From NCBI GenBank assembly GCA_037045265.1, contig JBAOHV010000026.1, positions 1-64,000 of the forward strand: 64,000 nucleotides of DNA, written 5' to 3'. The DNA comes from JBAOHV01 sp037045265 (GTDB lineage Bacteria > Actinomycetota > Acidimicrobiia > Acidimicrobiales > Microtrichaceae). A program made the translations under genes and the position numbers. Below the pieces are notes generated by a model. It saw only the letters and a list, made by a program, of their open reading frames with translations. It was not told where the DNA came from and did no database searches. Of the stretch, positions 54,880 through 63,275 are shown piece by piece (the first letter of the stretch is position 1; each line of letters begins with the position of its first letter).

Positions 54880-56465
54880 ATGAGCTCGGTCGCCGATGAT
54901 CGCGGCGCCGGGCCGGTGCCCGACGCCCTCGCTGCCATCGACATCGGCACCAACTCGGTCCACATGCTGATCGCCCGCGGTCCCGCGGCGAACGACCGCT
55001 TCGAGGTGGTCACCCGCCAGAAGGAGATGGTCCGGCTGGGATCGGGCCAGGGCGAGATGAAGGTGCTCGAACCCGACGCGATCGACCGCGGCGTCGCCGC
55101 CCTCGACCGCTGCCGTTCGCTGGCCGACTCGTTCGACGCACCGGTGTACGCGGTGGCGACGTCCGCGGTGCGGGAGGCGACCAACGCCGAGGAGTTCCTG
55201 CGCCGGGCGCGCGACGAGGCCGGCGTCGAGGTCCAGGTCATCTCCGGCTACGAGGAGGCCCGGCTGATCCAGCTCGGCGTCCTGCAGGCCCTCCCGGTCT
55301 TCGACCGGCGGCTCCGCGTTGATCGACGTCGGCGGCGGGTCGACCGAGGTGCTCATCGGCGAGCGCGGCGTCGCCAGCTACGCGTGCTCGATCAAGCTGG
55401 GGTCGTTGCGCATGACCCGCCGCTTCTTCCCCGAAGGGGTCGTCGAGGGTGACGCACTCGCACGTTGTCGGACCTACGTGCGGGGCCGGCTCGCGCCGAT
55501 GGTGCACGACACCGCACAGCTCCACCACGACATCGCGGTGGCGTCGTCGGGCACCGCCGAGGCCCTGGCGGCGATGGTGCTGACCCGGCGTGAGGAGCCG
55601 CTGCCGCAGTCGCTCAACGCCGCGACGATCACCTCGGCCGAGCTGACCGCCGTCATCGAGGAGCTCGCCGCCGCCCCGACCGTGGAGGAACGCCGCAAGC
55701 TGGCGGGCATCGATCCGTCCCGGGCCGACATCCTCGTCGGTGGCGGCGTCGTGCTCGAGCAGGTCTGCGCCACCCTGGGCATCGAGGACCTGACCATCTC
55801 GGAGTACGCGTTGCGGGAAGGGGTGCTGCTCGACGCGCTGCACCGGTTGCGGGGCGGCACGCTGCACCACCTCTCGGAGCTCCGTCGCAGCTCGGTGTTC
55901 CACCTGATGGAGCTCTGCGACGACGACCCCGAGCACTCGCTGCAGGTGGCGCGCCTGGCGCTGCAGCTCCACGACGCGTCTGGGTGACCGGCTCGGCCTG
56001 GGCGACGCGGAACGGGAGCTGCTCGAGGCTGCCGCGCTGCTGAGCAACGTCGGGCTGTTCGTCTCGCACTCCGGGCACCACAAGCACAGCTACTACGTCA
56101 TCCGGAACTCCGAGCACCTGATGGGGTTCACCGACCGCGAGATCGAGCTGATCGCCCAGGTCGCGCGGTACCACCGCAAGAGCCAGCCGTCGGAGGACAA
56201 GCACGCCGAGTTCGCTGCGTTGGCCGAGGCCGATCGACACCGTGTCCGGTCGATGGCCGGTGTGCTGCGGGTCGCGATCGGGTTGGACCGCAACCACGAC
56301 GGTGCGGTGGACCAGGTCGAGGTCCGGGTCGAGGACGGGCGCGCCGTGCTGCGGCTGGTGGCGGTGGAGGACGACGGCGACCTCACGCTGGAGCGCTACT
56401 CGGCGGACCACCGCAGCTCGCTGCTGTCCCAGCAGCTGGGATGCGAGGTCGTGGTCGAGGCCTGA
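54880..56465 (+). CDS. Ppx/GppA exopolyphosphatase-like phosphatase (two frameshifts)
   Basis: About 527 residues. ASKHA-fold core: phosphate-1 loop ALAAIDIGTNSVHMLIARG, AVATSAVREATNAEEFLRRA, VISGYEEARLIQLGVLQALP, then after a shift near 55310 phosphate-2 LIDVGGGSTEVLIGERG and VASSGTAEALAAMVLTR. After a second shift near 55980 an HD-like helical C-terminal domain follows (LSNVGLFVSHSGHHKHSYYV, VARYHRKSQPSEDKHAEFAA), as in E. coli Ppx. It hydrolyses polyphosphate and/or pppGpp; the two activities cannot be told apart by sequence. Confidence 0.88.
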
Positions 56466-56478
56466 CGGTCGGCTGCGC

Positions 56479-56859
56479 TCAGCGCTGCTGCTGGGCGATC
56501 TGCTCGAGCAGCGCGACCATCCGCTCCTCGTTCGTCGGCTCGACGTCGGTCTCCTGGCCGCGAGCGTGTCGCTCGGCGAGCATGTTCATGGGGACCACGA
56601 CCACGAAGTAGACCGCGACGGCCACGAGCAGGAAGTTGATCAGCACGGTCAGGAACCGTCCGTAGTAGATGATGCCGTCACCGACGGTGAAGGTCAGGTC
56701 GTTGAAGCTCGGCTTGCCGACGACCGCGCCGATGAAGGCCATCAGCACGTCGTTGACGAACGAGGTCACGACCGCACCGAACGCGGCGCCGACGACGATG
56801 CCGACGGCGAGGTCCACGACGTTGCCCCGCAGGATGAACTCCTTGAAGCCCTTGATCAT
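56479..56859 (-). CDS. mscL: Large-conductance mechanosensitive channel
   Basis: 126 residues, intact. N-terminal amphipathic S1 helix MIKGFKEFILRGNVVDLAVG; TM1 VVGAAFGAVVTSFVNDVLMA, with the pore constriction; loop; TM2 FLTVLINFLLVAVAVYFVVV; and a charged C-terminal bundle TNEERMVALLEQIAQQ. Opens at membrane tension to release solutes during osmotic downshock. The start ATG 56859 follows a GGAGGGC ribosome site. Convergent with the Ppx gene; the ABC-F gene ends 32 nt upstream. Confidence 0.95.
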   Translation of the reverse strand: MIKGFKEFILRGNVVDLAVGIVVGAAFGAVVTSFVNDVLMAFIGAVVGKPSFNDLTFTVGDGIIYYGRFLTVLINFLLVAVAVYFVVVVPMNMLAERHARGQETDVEPTNEERMVALLEQIAQQQR

Positions 56860-56891
56860 GCTGTGCCCTCCTGGTCTGCGTGCGCCCGACG

Positions 56892-58569
56892 CTACCGGAG
56901 GCCCTCGACGGGGAGCTCGACCACCTGGCCGTGGTCCAGCTCCAGGTGCCGCGTGCTGCGGAACGAGTCGAGCAGCCGGCGGTCGTGGCTGACCAGCACG
57001 ACGGTGCCGTCGTAGGACTCGAGCGCCGTCCTCGAGCTGCTCGATGGCGGGCAGGTCCAGGTGGTTGGTGGGCTCGTCGAGCACCAGCAGGTTGACCCCG
57101 CGGGCCTGGAGCAGCGCCAGCGCGGCGCGGGTGCGCTCGCCGGGCGAGAGCGCTCGCTGCGGGCCGACCGACGTGGTCGGCCGCGCAGCCCGAACTTGGC
57201 CAGGAGGGTGCGGACCTCCGAGGTCGTGGCATCGGGCAGCGCCGCACAGAACGAGTCGAGCAACGTCGCGTCCTCGCAGGAACAGCTGCCGTGCCTGGTC
57301 GACCTCGCCGACCTGCGACCGAGGCGCCCACGCGTGGCGGTCGCCCCGGTCGGGGTCGACGGTGCCGAGCAGGAGGCCCAGCAGGGTGGACTTGCCGGAC
57401 CCGTTGGGCCCCGTCACCGCGACACGGTCGCCACGGTCGACCTGCAGCGGTGACCGGTCCGAGGCGGAAGGTGCCGCGGTCGACCACCGCGCCGTCCAGG
57501 GTCGCCACGACGCGACCCGACGGAGGTGCCTGTGCGATCGGAGAGCCGCAGCGTCCCATTCCTTGCGTGGTTCCTCGACCTCCTCGAGGCGCTCGATCAT
57601 CTTGTCGGTCCGGCGAGCCTTCGCCGCCAGCTGCTCGCTGGTCGCGATGTTGTGGTGGCGGATGAACTTGTCCTTCTCGGACTGGTCGCGCCGGGCGGTG
57701 CGGGCGCCCTTGTCGGCCCAGCCCCGCTGCATCCGGGCCCGTTCGGTGAGGTCGTCGACGGTCCCGCGCGTAGTCCTCGTAGCGCTCCCGTGCGGCCTGT
57801 CGGCGAGCGCTCGCGCTCGCGCAGGTAGGCGTCGTAGCCGCCGCCGTGCAGGTGCCACTGCTGCTGGTGCAGGTCCAGCTCCAGCACCTCGGTCACGGTG
57901 CGCGCCAGGAACTCGCGGTCGTGGCTGATCACGGCGACCGGCGCCGTGCGGTCCGGCGCACGAAGTCCTCGAGCAGGCGCTCAGGCCGGCGAGGTCCAGG
58001 TCGTTGGTGGGCTCGTCGAGCAGGAGCACGTCGAAGCGGCTGAGCAGGAGCGCGGCCAGCGCTCACCCGGGCCGCCTGCCCGCCCGACAGCGTGGACATC
58101 TCCTGGTCCTGCCCGACGTCGAGGCCCACCTGGGCCGCCGCCGCGCGCCACCCGCTCCTCGAGGTCGGCCGCACCGAGGGCGAGCCAGCGCTCGAGCGCC
58201 GACGAGTAGCGGTCGTCCGAGCCGGCGTCGCCGTCGCGCGAGGGCCTCGGTCGCTGCGTCGAGCTCGACCTGGGCCGCGCTCACCCCTGTGCGGCGGGCG
58301 AGGTGCGCTGCCACGGTCTCACCCGGGCGACGCTCGGTCTCCTGGGGCAACAGTCCCACGCGTCGCGTCCGGGTGGGGTGCGTGACACGGTGCCCGATGC
58401 CGGGGTGTCCGCGCCCGACAGCAGGCGCAGCAGCGTGGACTTGCCGGCGCCGTTGGGCCCGACCACACCGAGCACGTGCCCAGGGGCGAGCGACCAGGTC
58501 GAGGTCGGCGAACAGGACCCGCGCACCGTGTCCGGCGGCGAGGCCCCTGGCGACCAGCTGAGCGCTCAT
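56892..58569 (-). CDS. ABC-F family ATPase (many indels)
   Basis: Two ABC domains in one chain without membrane helices, about 545 residues after correction. First domain: MSAQLVARGLAAGHGARVLF, Walker A GVVGPNGAGKSTLLRLLSGA, signature LSGGQAARVS, Walker B LLLDEPTNDLDLAGL. Charged linker ERARMQRGWADKGARTARRD with RRTDKMIERLEEVEEPRKEW. Second domain: VAVTGPNGSGKSTLLGLLLG, signature LSPGERTRAALALLQA, LLVLDEPTNHLDLPAIEQLE, VLVSHDRRLLDSF. ABC-F proteins act on the ribosome as translation factors or antibiotic-resistance proteins; subgroup unassigned. At least eight shifts. TACCCT lies 6 nt before ATG 58569. Confidence 0.88.
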
Positions 58570-58575
58570 GCCCGC

Positions 58576-58581
58576 AGGGTA
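58576..58581 (-). promoter_or_regulatory. -10 element TACCCT of the ABC-F gene (leaderless)
   Basis: Minus strand, 6 nt before ATG 58569. Confidence 0.5.
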
Positions 58582-58610
58582 GGCCGGTGCCCGGTGCGTC
58601 GGATACACGA

Positions 58611-58626
58611 TTGACCGGCCGGTCAA
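58611..58626. promoter_or_regulatory. Perfect 16-bp palindrome, TetR-type operator candidate
   Basis: TTGACCGGCCGGTCAA is self-complementary over its full length and stands between the divergent ABC-F and MoxR genes. TTGACC can also serve as a -35 element for MoxR (19 nt before TAACCT at 58636-58641). No TetR-type gene lies in the window. Confidence 0.55.
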
Positions 58627-58635
58627 GTCGGTCGG

Positions 58636-58641
58636 TAACCT
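58636..58641 (+). promoter_or_regulatory. -10 element TAACCT of the MoxR gene (leaderless)
   Basis: It lies 6 nt before ATG 58648. Confidence 0.5.
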
Positions 58642-58647
58642 CGCGCG

Positions 58648-59634
58648 ATGACCACGACCGCCGCCTCATCGGACGCTGCCTCCCCCGACGCCACCACCCC
58701 GGTCGCCGGGGAGCGGTTCGGTTCCGTGCCCGCCCTGCGTGAGCAGCTCCGCTCCGTCGACTACCTCTCCGACGAGGGCATCGCCGGCATCGTCTACCTG
58801 GCCGACCGCCTGGGCAAGCCGATCCTGGTCGAGGGTCCGGCCGGCACCGGCAAGACCCAGCTGGCCAAGTCGGTGGCCGAGGTCGCTCGGAGCCCGCCTG
58901 ATCCGCCTGCAGTGCTACGAGGGCCTCGACGAGTCCAAGGCGCTGTACGAGTGGAACTACAAGAAGCAGCTGCTGCGCATCCAGGCCGACCAAGGCCGAC
59001 TCGACGACGGCGACGGCGAGGGCTGGGAGGACATCTCCGACGACATCTTCTCGCGACGACTTCCTGCTGGAGCGCCCCCTGCTCGAGGCGATCCGCGCCG
59101 AGGACCCCGTCGTGCTGCTGATCGACGAGGTCGACCGCGTCGAGGTCGAGACCGAGGCGCTGCTGCTCGAGATCCTCTCCGACTACCAGGTGTCGATCCC
59201 GGAGCTGGGCACGATCGACGGCACGTCAGATCCCGATGGTGTTCCTCACCTCCAACAACACCCGCGAGCTCTCCGAGGCGCTCAAGCGCCGGTGCCTGTA
59301 CCTGCACGTCGACTACCCCGAGATGGACCGCGAGAAGGAGATCGTGCTGACCAAGGTGCCCGGACTCACCGAGTCGCTCGCCGACCAGATCGCCCGCGTC
59401 GTGCGTTCGATCCGCCAGCTGGAGCTGAAGAAGGCGCCGTCGGTGTCCGAGACGATCGACTGGGCACGCACCCTCGTGCTGCTGGGCGTCGACCAGATCG
59501 ATGCCGAGACCGCCACCAGCACCGTCAACATCCTGCTGAAGTACCAGAGCGACATCGCCAAGGTGGTCAAGGAGCTGGCCACCGAGGAGAAGGCGTTCTC
59601 CCAGGGGACCGGCCTGCTCTCGGGCGGGGCCTGA
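58648..59634 (+). CDS. MoxR-family AAA+ ATPase (several indels)
   Basis: About 325 residues. Walker A ILVEGPAGTGKTQLAKSVAE, then after shifts IRLQCYEGLDESKALYEWNY (the MoxR C-Y-E-G-L-D signature), DDFLLERPLLEAI, Walker B VVLLIDEVDRVEVETEALLL, ELSEALKRRCLYLHVDYPEM (the sensor/Arg-finger region) and a C-terminal lid. MoxR ATPases act as chaperones that mature metal enzymes or protein complexes together with a VWA protein, and the next gene is exactly such a partner, starting 5 nt after this stop. Breaks lie at about 58886, 58995, 59057 and 59228. Confidence 0.9.
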
Positions 59635-59638
59635 GGTC

Positions 59639-61154
59639 GTGAGCACCGTCGAGCCCGACGGGCGGACCGCCGATCTGCCCGCCGAGGTGCTGCAGGCCGG
59701 CCAGCCGCTGCTGGACCTGCTGGCGGGCTTCATCGTCGAGCTCCGGCAGGCGGGCCTGCCGGTGAGCCTCACCGAGAACCTGGACGCGATGGAGGCCGTG
59801 CGCCACATCCCCCTCGACGACCGCGAGGCGTTCAAGTACGCCCTCGGCCGCGACCCTGGTGAAGAACCACTCGCACTGGCGGGCCTTCGAGACGGTGTTC
59901 GAGGTGTACTTCTCGCTGCGCGGCGCGCAGTGGTCGCTCGACCCCGATGCGGTCGACCTGCTCGACCTGGACGACCAGGACCAGATGGAGCTGCCCGAGG
60001 GCTCCGGCGACGCTGCCGGCCAGGCGGGGCAGGGTTCCGGCGAGGGGCTCAGCCCCGAGGAGCTCGCCGAGATGCTCTACAAGTCCTTGCTGAAGGGCGA
60101 CCAGGCGATGATGCGTGCGATGGCGCGCCAGTCCGTGAAGCGGTTCGCCGGCATGGAGCCGGGTCGTCCCGTGGGTGGCACCTACTACCTGTACCGGACG
60201 CTGCGGAACCTGGATCTCGACGGCATGCTCGAGCGCCTGATGGAGGCCGCCCGCGAGGAGGCCCCCGAGCAGCTCACCTCGCTCGAGGAGCGACTGGAGC
60301 GCGACGAGTACGAGCACCGCATCGAGGAGTTCCGCAAGGAGATCGAGGCCGAGATCCGCCGTCGACTCGTGGCCGACCGTGGCGTCGAGGCGATGGCCAA
60401 GACGCTGCGCAAGCCGCTGCCCGAGGACATCGACTTCATGCACGCCAGCCGCGACGAGATGGTCCAGCTGCGCAAGGCGCTGCAGCCGCTCACCCGACGC
60501 CTGGCGGTGCGACTGGCCCGCAAGCGCCGACACGGGCGCAAGGGTGCGTTGGACTTCCGCAACACCGTCCGCCACTCGCTGAGCTATGGCGGCGTGCCCG
60601 CCGAGCCGAAGTTCAAGTACCCCCGCCCCGCGAAGCCCGAGATCTTCGTCATCGCCGACATCTCCGGTTCGGTCGCGGCCTTCGCGCGGTTCACGTTGCA
60701 CCTGGTGTACGCGATCTCGGGTCAGTTCTCGAAGGTGCGCAGCTTCGTGTTCATCGACGGCATCGACGAGGTGACCAGGTTCTTCGAAGGAACCGACGAC
60801 ATCGTCGAGGCCATCCATCGGGTGAACAGCGAGGCCGACGTCGTCTGGGTCGACGGGCACTCGGACTACGGCCACGCGTTCGAGGTGTTCTGGCAGCGCT
60901 ACGGGCGGGACGTGGGCCCCAAGACCACGGTGATCATCCTCGGTGACGCTCGGAACAACTACCACGCCTCCAACAGCTGGGTGATCAAGGAGATCAAGGC
61001 CCGGGCACGCCACACCTACTGGCTCAACCCGGAGCCGCGCGCCTACTGGGACACCGGCGACTCGATCGTGGGGGAGTACGCCACCCACTGCGACGGAGCG
61101 TTCGAGTGCCGGAACCTGCGCCAGCTCGAGCGGTTCGTCGACCACCTGGTCTGA
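59639..61154 (+). CDS. VWA-domain protein, CoxE-like (one frameshift)
   Basis: About 505 residues. The N-terminus LLDLLAGFIVELRQAGLPVS is followed after a shift near 59855 by SHWRAFETVFEVYFSLRGAQ, then a long charged helical part, RKRRHGRKGALDFRNTVRHS, and the VWA domain at IFVIADISGSVAAFARFTLH with the metal site D-I-S-G-S. The later Asp in IIILGDARNNYHASNSWVIK completes the site. This is the CoxE/YehP-type VWA protein, known as partner of MoxR ATPases in cofactor insertion (carbon-monoxide dehydrogenase CoxD/CoxE). No metal-enzyme gene is adjacent, so the client is unknown. Confidence 0.85.
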
Positions 61155-61202
61155 CCGTTCCGCCGGAGATCTGACCCACGTTCGGAATCTTCAACCCGAC
61201 CT

Positions 61203-61225
61203 CCGATCGTGCCGATCACGATCGG
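61203..61225. promoter_or_regulatory. Perfect 9-bp inverted repeat touching the GGDEF start codon
   Basis: CCGATCGTG-CCGAT-CACGATCGG ends one base before GTG 61226. As DNA it is a strong operator candidate; as RNA it would form a hairpin that ends at the start codon. No Shine-Dalgarno sequence is visible. Confidence 0.6.
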
Positions 61226-62677
61226 GTGAGCAATGGGGTAGCAACGACCGTTCCGGTCGACGAGTCCGCACTGGCGGGGTTCGCCGCGCAGCACTGCCCG
61301 GACATGATGGTCGTGGTCGACCCTGCGGGGTCGGTCCGCTTCGCGAGCGACTCGGTGCGGCGAGTGCTGGGCTTCGCGCCCGATGACCACGTGGGGTCCG
61401 CCATCTGGGACTTCGTGCACCCCGACGACCTGGTCGCTGCTGCGGGAGCCGTGTCCGAGGCGAGCCGATCGACCGGCTACCACCAGCCGGCGGTGTTCCG
61501 CATCCGCCACAACGACGGCCACTGGATCGAGTGCGAGGTCAACGGTCTGACCGTCGAGGGCGAGGCGGGCGACGGGACCGACGGCGCATGGCTGGTGCTG
61601 GCGATCCGCGCCACGGGTGACCGCGACGAGCTGATGGGACGTCGGCGCCGCATCGAGCAGCTGATCCGGATGGCGTCGCTGGAGTGCTCGTCGGTGCCGT
61701 GGGACGACGTCGACGCCCTGGTCGAGCGCTACCTGCAGGACCTGGCCGGTGTGGTCGGCGCCGAGCTCGTCGAACTGGCCTGGGAGGAGTCCGACGCCGA
61801 CCTGCGCATCGGCGCACGCTGGCCGGTGGTCCGGATGACCTCGGTGGCCAGCGCGCAGTGGGAGCCGTTCGAGCCCCTGTGGCCCCTCGAGCAGACCGCG
61901 GCCCAACTGCTGTGCTTCACCACCGACATCGACGACCTGCCCGACTCACCGGCCAGGGATCGCCTGGTCGCGCTGCGTTCCCAGGCCGTGGTGGAGGTGC
62001 CGCTGTCACCCCGAGCCCCGTGGGCCGTCGCCCGGTTGGCGTTCGGTCCGCAGTGGCGCAAGTGGGACGACGCGAACGTGGACCTGGTCGTGGTGCTGGC
62101 CTCGACGCTGATGGCCACGCTCCGGCGCTGCCTCGCCGAGGCGCACCTGCACCAGCAGGCGCGCACCGATCCGCTCACCGGTCTCATGAACCGCGCCGAG
62201 CTCTACCGCCAGTTCGACACGACCCTGCGACGCCACGACCGTGATGCGGCAGGTTCCGGATCATCGCGGGACCTCGGTGTCCTGTACTGCGACCTGGACT
62301 ACTTCAAGCACGTCAACGACCGCTACGGGCACACCACCGGTGATCAGCTGCTGGTCGACGTCGCGGATGTCCTGCGGGCGAACACCCGCGAGAACGACCT
62401 GATCGCCCACGTCGGGGGCGACGAGTTCGTGCTCGTGTGCCCCGACCTGGAGGCGCCCGAGACGCTGTCGAGCATCATGGCGCGGCTGTGCCACGCGGTG
62501 GGTTCGCTGGCTCCCGACGGCGTGCCGCTGCGGCTGAGCGTCGGAGCGGCGATGGCGCGCCCGGGGCTGGGTGCCGACGAGCTCATCCGTCTCGCCGACG
62601 AGGCGATGTACCGGGTCAAGCGCGACGGCCGCCGCTACGGCGCTCGTCCGGACACCGCCGACCTCGCCACCGGCTGA
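61226..62677 (+). CDS. PAS-GAF-GGDEF diguanylate cyclase
   Basis: 483 residues, intact. The PAS domain (about residues 15-130) shows CPDMMVVVDPAGSVRFASDS, HVGSAIWDFVHPDDL and FRIRHNDGHWIECEVNGLTV. A GAF-like middle domain runs from IEQLIRMASLECSSVPWDDV to ASTLMATLRR. The GGDEF domain starts DPLTGLMNRAELYRQFDTTL, with LYCDLDYFKHVNDRYGHTTG and the active loop HVGGDEFVLVCPDLE, fully conserved, so it should make c-di-GMP. No RxxD inhibition site is seen directly before it. No EAL domain. Soluble, so the PAS/GAF parts sense an internal signal. Confidence 0.93.
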   Translation: MSNGVATTVPVDESALAGFAAQHCPDMMVVVDPAGSVRFASDSVRRVLGFAPDDHVGSAIWDFVHPDDLVAAAGAVSEASRSTGYHQPAVFRIRHNDGHWIECEVNGLTVEGEAGDGTDGAWLVLAIRATGDRDELMGRRRRIEQLIRMASLECSSVPWDDVDALVERYLQDLAGVVGAELVELAWEESDADLRIGARWPVVRMTSVASAQWEPFEPLWPLEQTAAQLLCFTTDIDDLPDSPARDRLVALRSQAVVEVPLSPRAPWAVARLAFGPQWRKWDDANVDLVVVLASTLMATLRRCLAEAHLHQQARTDPLTGLMNRAELYRQFDTTLRRHDRDAAGSGSSRDLGVLYCDLDYFKHVNDRYGHTTGDQLLVDVADVLRANTRENDLIAHVGGDEFVLVCPDLEAPETLSSIMARLCHAVGSLAPDGVPLRLSVGAAMARPGLGADELIRLADEAMYRVKRDGRRYGARPDTADLATG

Positions 62678-62726
62678 CCTCGGCAGCTGTGTGCTGCTCG
62701 AACAGAGCTGGCGCGTGCCGCTCCGC

Positions 62727-63128
62727 TCAGAGGTCCTTGGCTCGACGTTGCAGCTGTTCGAGCCGGGTCTGGCGATCTTCGCCCTCCTGCGTTCGGCCCT
62801 CGCGAACGCGGTGCTGGTGCTCCAACCGCGCCACGTCATTGGTGACGTAGCGACGGTTGGCCTGGCTGATGAAGCTGTCCAGCGCCTCCACGAACTGTTC
62901 GAGGTCGGACACGGGTGCCGAGAACGAGACCCGGTCCTGAGCGAGCGACGGGTGCAGGTCCGCCGGAACCGTGACCCCGGTCGGTTGGCGGAAGTACTCG
63001 ACCCACCCGTACGGCGGCACCGCAGAGAGGCCGACATCCACCTTCGCCAGGTCCTCTGCTCCCGACCCCCGGGAGACCAGGTCGACGACGTCCAGGGATG
63101 TTCGCTCGATCTCGGTCCATTCGGTCAT
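62727..63128 (-). CDS. Conserved-looking soluble protein of unknown function
   Basis: 133 residues, intact. It starts MTEWTEIERTSLDVVDLVSR, continues with VDVGLSAVPPYGWVEYFRQP and SFSAPVSDLEQFVEALDSFI, and ends in a long charged helix (NRRYVTNDVARLEHQHRVRE, GRTQEGEDRQTRLEQLQRRA), probably a coiled coil. No signal, no membrane helix. I cannot name a family; the codon pattern (G/C at third positions) agrees with a real gene. Convergent with the GGDEF gene. Confidence 0.6.
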   Translation of the reverse strand: MTEWTEIERTSLDVVDLVSRGSGAEDLAKVDVGLSAVPPYGWVEYFRQPTGVTVPADLHPSLAQDRVSFSAPVSDLEQFVEALDSFISQANRRYVTNDVARLEHQHRVREGRTQEGEDRQTRLEQLQRRAKDL

Positions 63129-63275
63129 GCCCCAGAGCGTAGGACCTCGAACACCGGTCGAGATGAGCGCGGACGCGTGCAGGCCGACCGGCGGACGCCG
63201 AATGACGGTTCCCCGGGTGTCGCTGCGGCGTCGTAGGGCTGGCTACGGTCGGATGTGGGAGCGAGGGAGGCGAGC

